A stretch of DNA of 64,000 bases from positions 1-64,000 of the forward strand of contig NZ_BSNN01000001.1 of assembly GCF_030160015.1 (NCBI RefSeq), in the 5' to 3' direction. A model generated the notes under the pieces. The model worked only from the letters and a program-made list of their open reading frames with translations, made no database searches and was not told the DNA's origin. Positions 44,923-54,351 of the stretch are shown piece after piece. The stretch is from Amylibacter marinus (GTDB taxonomy: Bacteria > Pseudomonadota > Alphaproteobacteria > Rhodobacterales > Rhodobacteraceae). Positions within the stretch are counted from its first letter, which is position 1. Each line of letters begins with the position of its first letter. The position numbers were made by a program, and so were the translations under genes.

Positions 44923-46992
44923 GTGGGCGATCAAAATCAATTTTTCAAAGTTAAGGCACTGATACCACCTTTTGTGATCTTCAGTTGCATCACAAATTTT
45001 GCGGTTTTGATCAGCCCGATTTTCATGATGCAGGTCTTGGATCGTGTGGTGCCAAGCGAGAACATGAATACACTGTATTTACTGCTGACTTTGGCGCTGG
45101 GCATAATTATCGCCAATGGTATTGTGGAATACCTGCGCGACATCAGTTTAAAGCGTATCGGAATCTGGGGCGAAAACCTTGGGGCAAAGCTGGCTCTTTC
45201 GCAGGCGGATGAAACCCAGCAGCAGGCAATTCAATCCGTCGGAGAGTTTAAAAAATTCTTTGCAGGTTCTGGTGCGACGACAGCGGTGAATATACCATGG
45301 ATTCCTTTGTTTCTTGGCGCACTTGCATTGATCCATGTTAATTTCCTGATCTTGGTTGGAACAATCGTTACACTTTCAGTCTTAATCAAGTTTCTATCCA
45401 GTTGGGCGTCAAGGGATCAGTCGCTGGCGACCCAGACCCTATCCCAGCATGAGATGCAGGTCTTGGAAGATGCGGCAGATCCCCAATTGCGCGCAGGCAT
45501 CAATGCGATATCGGACAATTTATTCTTGCGGTATTTTTCCCTGCAACGAAAACGCCAATTGCAAGAGGCCACAACACTGCAGATCAGCGTAGGTGAGACG
45601 GCAGCACTCAGCACATTGCGCATGTCATCGCAAATTCTAGCGCTGAGCCTAGGTGCGGCGCTGGTCGTGGCAGGAGATCTGAGCGCCGGGGGGATGATTG
45701 CGGCCTCTATTCTTTCTGCAAAGACCATACAAACCATAGAAGGTGCGATAAACAGCCTGCCAGATTTGCGCAGTGGGCTTGCCGCATTCAAATCCCTTAG
45801 TAGGCTAGATGACCATACGGAAACCAAGCATACAGAAACAAATGATCTACACGGCGAATTATCCTGCAATGGCTTGATTTACCCAAGGGGCGCAGGCGCA
45901 ATGCCGCGACTTGATCGCATTTCGCTAACGATCCCACAGGGGCAATGCCTTGCGATTATTGGGGATAGTGGATCGGGGAAAACCACTCTTTTACATGCGC
46001 TCTGCGGGATCGACCCTTGCCCGATTGGATCAGTTTTTATGGCAGAAACGGAAGTCCGGACATTGGGTGCGGCAACGCGGCGAGACACCATCGGATACCT
46101 GCCACAACAGGCACGCCTCATCAAAGGAACGATCGCCGAAAACATCAGCTGTTTTGCACTAGAGCCCAATGATGATGATATTTTGCAGGCCGCGAAAACG
46201 GCCGGTGTACACGGGCTAATCTCAGCTCTCCCTCAAGCCTACCAAACAGATATGGCAAGCGAGTCCTTTCTTTTGTCATCTGGTCAAAAGCAACGGGTTG
46301 CTTTGGCACGCGCAATCTATGCTCGCCCAAAATTCCTGTTCTTGGATGAACCAAATGCGCTGCTTGATGCGCATGGTGAGCGACAATTATTCGATACTCT
46401 TGCGCTATTGAAAAAGCAGGGTACAACAATCGTAATGGTGGTGCATCGCTCGGGGGTTATGGGGCTAGCGGATAAGATCCTGTTGTTGGATCAGGGCAAG
46501 ATGGCCGATTTTGGCCCCAGAGCCGAGGTGTTGGGACGCTTGAATGACGGCAAACAAAAGATCAAGGTGCCGTTGAATACCGCCAGTTTGCAGGATCTGA
46601 ATGATTGGGTTCAAACGCAATTCAACCGCCATTCTGACAAAGAATTCGCCCAAAAAACAATTTTAGCGGCAACGGAAATGTTTAATACAGCCCTGCAAAA
46701 CGGTCCTGCAAATGTAAAACGCGAGATTACATTTGCCTTCAAGTTTATCCAAAAGCACAGTTGCGAGTTGACGCTTTCGGAGGAGCGGAAAACAGATGTT
46801 GTCGAAAAGTTGCCGAAAATAAAATCGCTAATCAATCATCCAGAGGTCAGTATGATTGATTTGTCAGACGATGAGATAAGCCTAGCGGTATTGGCGCAAA
46901 TCAGCGACCGACTGAATATCGAAAACATCAAAGGAAATTCATATTTTACAGCTGAGGTTTCCACCAATCAGCCACAGCGGATGGTATCATAA
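44923..46992 (+). CDS. Type I secretion ABC transporter with C-terminal extension
   Basis: Inner-membrane exporter of 689 residues, PrtD/HlyB-type without a peptidase domain. Transmembrane domain about 1-300. ATPase: Walker A GDSGSGKTT (347-355), signature LSSGQ (451-455, Ser for the usual first Gly), Walker B FLFLDE (D475-E476). The ATPase ends near residue 540, leaving about 150 extra residues, helical and charged, that most PrtD-type exporters lack. GTG start. It follows the RTX gene by 42 bases and overlaps the HlyD-type gene by one base, so it should export the RTX protein. No TolC is in the window. Confidence 0.9.
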   Translation: MGDQNQFFKVKALIPPFVIFSCITNFAVLISPIFMMQVLDRVVPSENMNTLYLLLTLALGIIIANGIVEYLRDISLKRIGIWGENLGAKLALSQADETQQQAIQSVGEFKKFFAGSGATTAVNIPWIPLFLGALALIHVNFLILVGTIVTLSVLIKFLSSWASRDQSLATQTLSQHEMQVLEDAADPQLRAGINAISDNLFLRYFSLQRKRQLQEATTLQISVGETAALSTLRMSSQILALSLGAALVVAGDLSAGGMIAASILSAKTIQTIEGAINSLPDLRSGLAAFKSLSRLDDHTETKHTETNDLHGELSCNGLIYPRGAGAMPRLDRISLTIPQGQCLAIIGDSGSGKTTLLHALCGIDPCPIGSVFMAETEVRTLGAATRRDTIGYLPQQARLIKGTIAENISCFALEPNDDDILQAAKTAGVHGLISALPQAYQTDMASESFLLSSGQKQRVALARAIYARPKFLFLDEPNALLDAHGERQLFDTLALLKKQGTTIVMVVHRSGVMGLADKILLLDQGKMADFGPRAEVLGRLNDGKQKIKVPLNTASLQDLNDWVQTQFNRHSDKEFAQKTILAATEMFNTALQNGPANVKREITFAFKFIQKHSCELTLSEERKTDVVEKLPKIKSLINHPEVSMIDLSDDEISLAVLAQISDRLNIENIKGNSYFTAEVSTNQPQRMVS

Positions 46993-48278
46993 TGCCGGAC
47001 ACGACAGAAAACGATGCGTTATTTCAGGCGGCGATCAGGCCTTTACGTATGTCGGCGATTGTGATCGTGTTGTTGTTGTTGGTGGTGGGGATATGGTCTG
47101 TAACCGCTCATTTGGCAACAACAATCCGTGCTAATGGAACGTTGGTGTCTGCGAATCAAGGCGTTGATATTCAGCACCCCTACGGCGGTGCTATTTTACA
47201 GGCCGACGCAATTCTGCACCACGGTGTAAAAACTGGTCAGAAACTCTATGTTTTAGATGTAAGTAAGCAGCGTGAAAACCTACAGCAAATAGAAACTCAA
47301 ACCGCACAAATCATCGAGGAAAACGCGGTTTTGCAGCTTTTCTTGTCAGATGATCCGAGCGGGGCGTCATCTGTGATGAGCGGCGCACTCTATGCGCGGT
47401 ATAAAGCACGTTTCGATCAGGTGAACCACCAAGTGGCGCAAAGCGAGATTTCTGCGGGTTCTGCGGTACAGCAACGTATCTCTACACAGAATGAAATCGC
47501 AGCCCTCGAGCAACAATTGGAAGTGGCCATTGCTCAAGAACGGCAGCGCCTTCTACTCACAAATAAGGGGCTGGCAACACAAAGTCAGTCTGATGAGCTG
47601 CGCAAGCAGGTGTTGGCGATCCGTGCCAACATCCATTCAAAACAAACCGAGCTGATCGCGCTCGAGGAAAAAATCGAAACTGCACAGTATCAGGTTCAAC
47701 AACTGCGTCAGAATTTTCGGATTGAATTGCTAACCCAATTAACCAGCAATCAAGCACGCCTGCCGGAGTTGACCAGAGGGGCGATTACCCTGCGCCACGA
47801 AATCGCGCAGGCCGAAATAACGGCCCCCGTTGATGGGTTTCTGGTGGAGGTTAATTACCAGTCCAGCGGGATGTTCATTGGCCGTGGGCAAACCATCGCC
47901 AAAATCGCGCAACCGCTAGACAGTCCAGTCGTGCGCTTGATTATTCCAACCCAAGCGATAGAGCAAACTTATGTGGGCATGCTCGGCACGTTAACAATTT
48001 CCAGCCTCCCACAGCGTAATCTTAGTAAAATCAGCGCCGAGTTGGTCTCGATTTCGCCTGATGCGTTGAAGGATGAAACAGGGGCAACCTTAGGGTATTC
48101 AGCCACTGCACAGATTAACGATCAAGAATTGCAAGCCGCTCTCGCATCTGTGGGTACGCCCTTGAATTTGTCTGCGGATATGCCCGTATCTCTTGCTTTA
48201 GAGGGGCGCCAAACGACATTTTACGACTACATCGCAGCGCCGTTTTTCAAAATTTTCTCTGGGGCCTTACAGGATTGA
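46992..48278 (+). CDS. HlyD-family type I secretion adaptor
   Basis: Periplasmic membrane-fusion protein of 428 residues linking the ABC exporter to an outer-membrane TolC. N-terminal membrane anchor about residues 19-40, then a lipoyl half-motif (LVSANQGVDIQHPYGGAI), a long coiled-coil hairpin (about 90-260, rich in Q and E) and a beta-barrel part (TAPVDGFLVEVNYQSSG near 277). The start overlaps the exporter stop (TAATG). It closes the RTX cassette. Confidence 0.92.
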   Translation: MPDTTENDALFQAAIRPLRMSAIVIVLLLLVVGIWSVTAHLATTIRANGTLVSANQGVDIQHPYGGAILQADAILHHGVKTGQKLYVLDVSKQRENLQQIETQTAQIIEENAVLQLFLSDDPSGASSVMSGALYARYKARFDQVNHQVAQSEISAGSAVQQRISTQNEIAALEQQLEVAIAQERQRLLLTNKGLATQSQSDELRKQVLAIRANIHSKQTELIALEEKIETAQYQVQQLRQNFRIELLTQLTSNQARLPELTRGAITLRHEIAQAEITAPVDGFLVEVNYQSSGMFIGRGQTIAKIAQPLDSPVVRLIIPTQAIEQTYVGMLGTLTISSLPQRNLSKISAELVSISPDALKDETGATLGYSATAQINDQELQAALASVGTPLNLSADMPVSLALEGRQTTFYDYIAAPFFKIFSGALQD

Positions 48279-48339
48279 TTGACATTCTCTGATCTTGGGC
48301 AGATTGTTTTTAAACTCACCCCCTTATCTCAGGCATGTA

Positions 48340-49338
48340 ATGGCGAACCCTCCTAAAATACTCATCAACGGTTTTGGCCGCATTGGCCGCTCTATCCTAA
48401 GAATTTTGATGCAGGACCGAGCGGAATTCGATCTCGTGGGAATCAATGATATCGAACCACTGGATATCTGCGCCTATCTATTTGAGTTCGACAGTGTCTA
48501 TGGCACATGGTCTGGGACCGTGGAAATGGAAGAGGACGCGTTGGTCGTGGATGGGCGGCGCATTCCGTTTACCCAAGTTCCGGATATTTCGGCTCTTTCG
48601 ATTGATGGGTTGGATGTCGTATTGGAATGTACAGGTCTTTCTGGGGATCGCGCATTCGAAGAGCGAGGACTGGTAGCCGGTGCACGCAATGTTTTGGTTT
48701 CTGGGCCGTGTGACTCTGCGGATGCAACAGTGGTTTTGGGCGCAAACGATCATGACCTAGCTCAGCACAAAATTGTATCTAATGCCTCTTGCACCACAAA
48801 CGCGTTGGCTCCCTTAATAAAAGTACTGGATGACGCATATGGGGTTGAAAGTGGGCATATGACCACTGTGCATTGCTATACATCCAGCCAGCCAACCGTA
48901 GATCAACCACGGCGGAATATGGCGCGATCTCGGGCGGCGGCATTATCCATGGTGCCCACAACAACCAGCGCGCATCGCTTGTTGGGCGCTGTTTTACCCA
49001 AGATGTCTGGGCGTATCGAGGCTCGGGCAATCCGTGTGCCTACCGCCAGCGTTTCTGCCATTGATTTGACCGTGCAAACCTCCAATAAGGTGACAGTTGA
49101 AGAGGTCAACGGGCTGTTGTCTGAACAGGCAGAAAAGGCGGGCATTATTGGCTGGATTGATCGCCCTTTGGTATCAAGTGATCTGCGTGCGCGGTCCGAA
49201 TCTGTGATTATGTCGGGATTGGAAACATCGGTCTCCAAGGGCGGATTGCTAAGGGTCTTTGGTTGGTATGACAATGAATGGGGTTTTTCCAACCGTATGC
49301 TGGATATGGCCGCGCGTATGGCGGCCCGCGAATTCTAG
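48340..49338 (+). CDS. gap: Glyceraldehyde-3-phosphate dehydrogenase
   Basis: Glycolytic/gluconeogenic enzyme converting glyceraldehyde-3-phosphate to 1,3-bisphosphoglycerate. In 332 residues: NAD site KILINGFGRIGRS (about 6-18) and catalytic C151 in SNASCTTNALAP. Asp-type NAD contact in GINDIEPLD suggests NAD rather than NADP preference. The ATG at 48340 is chosen because the fold starts there; the longer frame from a TTG at 48295 adds an unrelated leader. It is transcribed toward, and ends 29 bases before, the convergent glnE. Confidence 0.93.
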   Translation: MANPPKILINGFGRIGRSILRILMQDRAEFDLVGINDIEPLDICAYLFEFDSVYGTWSGTVEMEEDALVVDGRRIPFTQVPDISALSIDGLDVVLECTGLSGDRAFEERGLVAGARNVLVSGPCDSADATVVLGANDHDLAQHKIVSNASCTTNALAPLIKVLDDAYGVESGHMTTVHCYTSSQPTVDQPRRNMARSRAAALSMVPTTTSAHRLLGAVLPKMSGRIEARAIRVPTASVSAIDLTVQTSNKVTVEEVNGLLSEQAEKAGIIGWIDRPLVSSDLRARSESVIMSGLETSVSKGGLLRVFGWYDNEWGFSNRMLDMAARMAAREF

Positions 49339-49367
49339 CCGTGCATTATCTGTGTCGTAATGGGGGG

Positions 49368-52124
49368 TTAGGGTTTCAGACCCTCTAAAATATCGCTGAT
49401 TAATGTCTTGTTCTTTTGCAGGTGATCTAGAATTGCACGGTGCAGCAACGCCAAGCTCGCGCTATTGGTGGTTTCGGTGAATAATTGTTCGGCCGTATCC
49501 GATAGGTGCTCAGCGTTGAAATCCTCCATTCCAACCAATCGCTTCAAATGCTCAATCGCCCGAAAGAGATCCAATGCCTCGATCAGGGGGGTCACCTGTG
49601 AAGAAACCACCAGCCCTGATTGAATTGCGTGAATTAACTGATCATGGGGTTTGCTTGATTTTACCGGGGTCAGTAGCGCGGTCGTTTGGGCCAATAGTTC
49701 AATATCCAATACCCCGCCCAAGGGTTTCTTCACGGGCCAGCTGTTGGGCTTTGGCGCAGAAATTTTAGCAATCCGCATGCGCATTTCATCAACTTCGGCA
49801 AGAATTTTTGATGCGCTGATTTGGTTGGTTAAAACCGATGTACAGACTTGTTCGATGCGTTGTGACAATACTTCTGGCCCCGCTATGACCCGTGCGCGTG
49901 TTAGCGCCAAATGTTCCCAAACCCAGGCTTTGGTCCTTTGGTAATCCTCGAACCCTTCTAGGCTGGTTGCTACCGTTCCTGCGCGCCCTGATGGGCGTAA
50001 CCGCATGTCGACCTCATATAGCCGCCCATAGGACATGTTGGATGATAAGGCCGTCACCAAGGTGCGGGTTAGTTGTTGGAAATAGCTCCGGATATCCATG
50101 TCTTTGCGCGACGACATCGCATCAGCATCGCCATCAAAAATCACAATGATATCCAAATCAGAGGTGGCGGTCATTTCACAGGAACCAAGCTTGCCCATGG
50201 CCAGCACCGCAATATCGCCTTTGATCTGGCCGTATCGGCGCTCTATTTCTTGCTTGCTGACCGATAGCATACGGATAACACAGGCCTGTGCCAGATCTGA
50301 ATAGGCACGCTCGGCGGCGGCGGTATCTATTAACAACGCCAATTGCGCATAGGTGATTTTGAAATGTTCTTCGGCCTTCCATGCGCGGGCCTGGATCAGC
50401 GAGGATTCGTAATCCGCTTCTGGGTCTAGGCGGGCATCTAGCCCAGCCGAATAGGCCCGAAGAGATGCGGGAATAGCATCCCCGCCCTGATCTGCCAATA
50501 CATCCAAGACCGATGTGCGCCGCCCCAGATCGCGCGCCAGATGTTTTGAGGTGGCGACCACCTGGAAAACCTGTGCAAGAACATCGGTTCTGCGCTCGAA
50601 CAGAGCAAACAGCTGCACACTGCTGGAAAGGTTTTCGAGGAAAATTTCGAAATATTCTAACGTTTGATCAGGATTGAGATGTTGGTGCGACAGACGGATG
50701 ATCTCGGGGTACAGGCGCGCAAGAATTTCTTGGGTTCTCTGTGGTTTTAGGGACGAGAGCGCGCGCCATCTTTGCAAGAGCCTTGACGTTTCTTCATTTT
50801 CTGTGGCGCCAAGGGGGGCAATGGTTTCGGTAGGTTTTGCGGCGTCCCGCGTTGCCTCTAGGCTCTCTAGAATCTCTTGGCCGAAAACAGCGGGATCAGA
50901 ATAACCAGATAGCATTGCCAATCGCGTGAAATCCTCATCCGATGCGGGGATCGAATGAGTTTGGGCATCACGCAACATTTGAATGCGATGCTCGATGCTG
51001 CGATGTGCACGGTAGGTTTTGGATAATGTTTGCGCTTGATCCAGTGTGATACGTTCTGTTTTGGCCAAGGCGTCCAAGGCCCCAATGGTGGTTATTTCGC
51101 GCAAATCAGCGGTGCGCCCACCGAAAATCAGCTGTCTGGTCTGTGCGAAAAATTCAATTTCGCGAATGCCCCCAGCGCCCAATTTCATATTGTGCCCCGC
51201 CAATGTTATTGGCCCCACCAATCCCTTGGTTTCGCGCGACAGGGTTAGCAAATCTTCGATTTCCCCAAGGGCGGCAAAATCTAGGTGGCGCCGCCAGATG
51301 AAGGGCTGAAGGCGGGATAGAAATGCCTCGCCGGCGGCGATGTCGCCTGCACAGGCCCGCGCCTTGATAAAAGCAGAGCGCTCCCATGTGCGCCCTTCGG
51401 TCAGATAGTAATTTTCTGCGGCTGACATGCTGGGACAAACAGGGGTAACCGCTGGATTTGGCCGTAGGCGCAGATCAGTGCGAAAGACATATCCATCGGC
51501 GCGATTTTGATTAAGAACCTGAAACACCTTGCGCGTGACAGCCACAAATAGCGCGCGATATTCAAAAACTTCGTCAGCTGGATAGCGGCTGTCGTCAAAG
51601 AGGAAGATCAGATCGATATCTGATGAGTAATTCAGCTCATGCGCGCCCATTTTACCCATGGCAAAAACCGCAATTCCTGCTGATAAGTTTTGCTTTAGCG
51701 CATCATTGGGCAATTTGCCCATGGCATGGATTTTGCGCAGCTCGTCCTGAAGTGCGGTGTTTACCGCGAAATCGGCAAAGTCTGTAAGGCCATGAGTAAT
51801 CCATTCTAGGGGACGAATATGGGCCAGATCACATATGGCCAACAAAAGGCTGACGCGCGCCTTTGCAAGGCGCAGGGCGCTGGCAGTATCGCCGTGCAAT
51901 ATCCGTGCGTTACTTAGCGCCGTTTCCGGAGTATGTGCGGCATTTTCCAGCACCCAATCCCTTTGCTGGGTCAGCAAGCGGCCTAAATAGGGGCTGGTAG
52001 CGGCAATGGCACCCAGCAGATCAACCGCATCCTGATCAAGGCTGGTATATAATGCGCCTACCTCCTGTGCTATTTTTGGGTCAAATGGCAATGGGCGGTG
52101 AGTGATTGGGGATTGAAATATCAT
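49368..52124 (-). CDS. glnE: Bifunctional glutamine synthetase adenylyltransferase/deadenylylase
   Basis: Regulates glutamine synthetase by adding or removing AMP in response to PII state. The 918-residue protein has two nucleotidyltransferase halves: deadenylylase GAHELNYSSDIDLIFLFDD near residue 160 and adenylylase GSCEMTATSDLDIIVIFDGD near residue 645, each with the GS/GA..DxD pattern. Full length for the family. It stands alone on the minus strand; the upstream region leads to rpsD on the plus strand. Confidence 0.95.
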   Translation of the reverse strand: MIFQSPITHRPLPFDPKIAQEVGALYTSLDQDAVDLLGAIAATSPYLGRLLTQQRDWVLENAAHTPETALSNARILHGDTASALRLAKARVSLLLAICDLAHIRPLEWITHGLTDFADFAVNTALQDELRKIHAMGKLPNDALKQNLSAGIAVFAMGKMGAHELNYSSDIDLIFLFDDSRYPADEVFEYRALFVAVTRKVFQVLNQNRADGYVFRTDLRLRPNPAVTPVCPSMSAAENYYLTEGRTWERSAFIKARACAGDIAAGEAFLSRLQPFIWRRHLDFAALGEIEDLLTLSRETKGLVGPITLAGHNMKLGAGGIREIEFFAQTRQLIFGGRTADLREITTIGALDALAKTERITLDQAQTLSKTYRAHRSIEHRIQMLRDAQTHSIPASDEDFTRLAMLSGYSDPAVFGQEILESLEATRDAAKPTETIAPLGATENEETSRLLQRWRALSSLKPQRTQEILARLYPEIIRLSHQHLNPDQTLEYFEIFLENLSSSVQLFALFERRTDVLAQVFQVVATSKHLARDLGRRTSVLDVLADQGGDAIPASLRAYSAGLDARLDPEADYESSLIQARAWKAEEHFKITYAQLALLIDTAAAERAYSDLAQACVIRMLSVSKQEIERRYGQIKGDIAVLAMGKLGSCEMTATSDLDIIVIFDGDADAMSSRKDMDIRSYFQQLTRTLVTALSSNMSYGRLYEVDMRLRPSGRAGTVATSLEGFEDYQRTKAWVWEHLALTRARVIAGPEVLSQRIEQVCTSVLTNQISASKILAEVDEMRMRIAKISAPKPNSWPVKKPLGGVLDIELLAQTTALLTPVKSSKPHDQLIHAIQSGLVVSSQVTPLIEALDLFRAIEHLKRLVGMEDFNAEHLSDTAEQLFTETTNSASLALLHRAILDHLQKNKTLISDILEGLKP

Positions 52125-52337
52125 TAGAATAGGATGGCGCTGCGAGTGGGTGTGGTCAACGAGATTTTTGGCCTGTTTCGCTTGACTCTGTGCTGGGGGG
52201 AACTATAAGCCGCCCATCGTCAAGAAATTGATGACCATATTGGTGTTTGTGAACCTAGCAATAGGATCTCTGTCGCCCAAGGCATTGACGCCGCGGGAAA
52301 GGAAAGCGCCCTCATACAAATCAAGAGGATCCAGCCA

Positions 52338-52958
52338 GTGACAAAACGTACTGCTGCCAAACATAAACTAGATCGCCGCATGGGTGAAAACATCTGGGGT
52401 CGCCCCAAATCACCCGTTAACCGTCGTGAGTATGGCCCAGGCCAACACGGCCAGCGCCGCAAGCAAAAACTGTCTGATTTCGGTATCCAGTTGCGCGCCA
52501 AGCAAAAGCTAAAAGGCTACTACGGCGATCTGACAGAGAAACAATTCCGTCGCATCTATGCCGAAGCTGTTCGTGTGAACGGCGATACAGGTGAAAACCT
52601 AATCGGTTTGCTAGAGCGTCGCCTAGATGCGGTTGTATACCGTTCTAAGTTCGTTCCAACAGTATTTGCGGCCCGTCAGTTCGTAAACCACGGCCACGTA
52701 ACGGTAAACGGCAAGAAGGTGAACATTCCTTCATACCGCGTTAAAGAAGGCGATGTGATCGAAGTGAAAGAAAAGTCACGTCAAATGGCGCTGGTTATCG
52801 AGGCATTGGCATCTGCCGAGCGCGATTTCGCAGAATACATCAACGTTGACGCATCTAAAATGAAGGCCGAGTTTGTACGCACTCCTGGTCTAAGTGATGT
52901 TCCATATCCAGTGATGATGGAGCCAAACTTGGTGGTGGAATATTACGCCAAGAACTAA
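52338..52958 (+). CDS. rpsD: 30S ribosomal protein S4
   Basis: 16S rRNA-binding assembly protein, 206 residues, with the S4 RNA-binding domain at about 97-160 ([20 protein letters not shown] region, then [16 protein letters not shown]). GTG start at 52338. It is a separate unit with its own terminator rather than part of the alpha operon, common in alphaproteobacteria. Codon use shows high expression. Confidence 0.97.
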   Translation: MTKRTAAKHKLDRRMGENIWGRPKSPVNRREYGPGQHGQRRKQKLSDFGIQLRAKQKLKGYYGDLTEKQFRRIYAEAVRVNGDTGENLIGLLERRLDAVVYRSKFVPTVFAARQFVNHGHVTVNGKKVNIPSYRVKEGDVIEVKEKSRQMALVIEALASAERDFAEYINVDASKMKAEFVRTPGLSDVPYPVMMEPNLVVEYYAKN

Positions 52959-52983
52959 TCCTTTTCGGGATTGTAAGAATTTT

Positions 52984-53012
52984 AAAGCCGCGCAGATTGC
53001 GCGGCTTTTTTT
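52984..53012 (+). terminator. Terminator after rpsD
   Basis: AAAGCCGCGCA (52984-52994) pairs with TGCGCGGCTTT (52998-53008), loop GAT, followed by a run of T. Strong intrinsic terminator. Confidence 0.93.
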
Positions 53013-53115
53013 ATTTTTGAAATCAGATTTTAATACGCGCCCCTTGTGGACATTCCTTGACCCATGGCTCAGGGTGCGGGCGTAGGCCCAAGGGGCATAG
53101 ACAAGGGTGAACTAT

Positions 53116-54351
53116 ATGCAACAATCAGCTATTCCAGCCCTTGATGCGGGGCATTTGGCTAAATGGCGACGGCCCTTCGCCTTGTTGATATTGATGAGCT
53201 TTGGCATGCAGGTGGCCTTTGCCACATGGTCTGCTCTTTTAAACAATTTCGTGCACAATCGGGCAGGGTTTGATGGGTCAGACCTTGGGTGGCTTCAATC
53301 CATACGCGAGGTGCCAGGTTTCTTCGCGGTAGGGGTGATTGTTGTTCTGTGGGTGATGCGCGAACAGACGCTGGCCTATGTATCGTTGCTACTGTTGGGG
53401 GCATTTGTGGCCGTTACGGCATGGTTTCCTTCATTTTCTGGTTTGTTGCTAACAACATTTTTTTCAAGCCTTGGCTTTCACTACTACGAAACCGCTAAGA
53501 TGTCTCTAGAATTGCAGTGGCTGCCAAAAGAGCGCGCACCGCAGATGCTGGGGTATATGCTGGCGGCGGGATCGGCCGCATCCTTGTTGGCTTATTGTGG
53601 GATTATGGTGGCGTGGAAGTTCTGGCACTGGGATTACAATACGCTCTATATGATCGGTGGCGGGGGGACTGTGCTAATTGCGCTTTATTGTTTCGCGGCA
53701 TTCCCGCGGTTCAAGGGGCCGGTATCTCAGGGCACCAAAATGGTATTGCGGCGGCGCTATTGGCTGTATTACACGCTCCAGTTTTTCGCCGGGGCGCGGC
53801 GCCAGATTTTCTTGGTTTTCGCGGCCTTTATGATGATCGAGCGTTTCGGGTTCGAGGTGCACGAGGTTACGGCCTTATTCTTGATTAACTACATCGCGAA
53901 TATGATTTTTGGCCCGATAATGGGGCACTTGGTCGGACGTTTGGGCGAGAGGCTGGCGTTGGGCATTGAGTATCTGGGCCTTGTGATTATTTTTGCAGCC
54001 TATGGCGGGATCTATATTTTTGATTGGCCGGTTTGGATGGCGGCGGGGCTTTATGTGGCGGATCACTTGTTCTTTGCGTTGTCGATCGCTCTGAAAACAT
54101 ATTTTCAAAAAATTGCTGCGCCCGAGGATATTGCTCCGACGGCGGCGGTTGCCTTTACGATCAATCACATCGGGGCGGTAGTTTTGCCAGCCCTGTTGGG
54201 GTATGTCTGGCTGATATCCCCTGCATCGGTATTTGGTGTGGCGGCCTTTATCGCGTTGCTATCACTTGCGCTTGCACTTTGTATACCGCGCACCCCCGAT
54301 ATTGGGTTTGAGACGATTTTCAAGACATCCAGCGGAAAGAAAATGGTATGA
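53116..54351 (+). CDS. Major facilitator superfamily transporter
   Basis: An inner-membrane transporter of 411 residues with about 12 hydrophobic segments. Substrate not recognisable. The ATG at 53116 is chosen over a GTG at 53107 because AAGGGTGA lies just ahead of it. MFS pattern GHLVGRLGERLALG is present near residue 275. The last four bases overlap the next gene (ATGA), so it is translated with the MATE transporter; a pair of exporters, or import plus export, is possible. Confidence 0.8.
   Translation: MQQSAIPALDAGHLAKWRRPFALLILMSFGMQVAFATWSALLNNFVHNRAGFDGSDLGWLQSIREVPGFFAVGVIVVLWVMREQTLAYVSLLLLGAFVAVTAWFPSFSGLLLTTFFSSLGFHYYETAKMSLELQWLPKERAPQMLGYMLAAGSAASLLAYCGIMVAWKFWHWDYNTLYMIGGGGTVLIALYCFAAFPRFKGPVSQGTKMVLRRRYWLYYTLQFFAGARRQIFLVFAAFMMIERFGFEVHEVTALFLINYIANMIFGPIMGHLVGRLGERLALGIEYLGLVIIFAAYGGIYIFDWPVWMAAGLYVADHLFFALSIALKTYFQKIAAPEDIAPTAAVAFTINHIGAVVLPALLGYVWLISPASVFGVAAFIALLSLALALCIPRTPDIGFETIFKTSSGKKMV

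Noticed and set aside
42120-48340. tRNA-Met as an integration site of an island carrying the RTX cassette
   Set aside because: No copy of the tRNA 3' end was seen after the cassette (48279-48340) and no integrase is present; kept only as a question in the findings.
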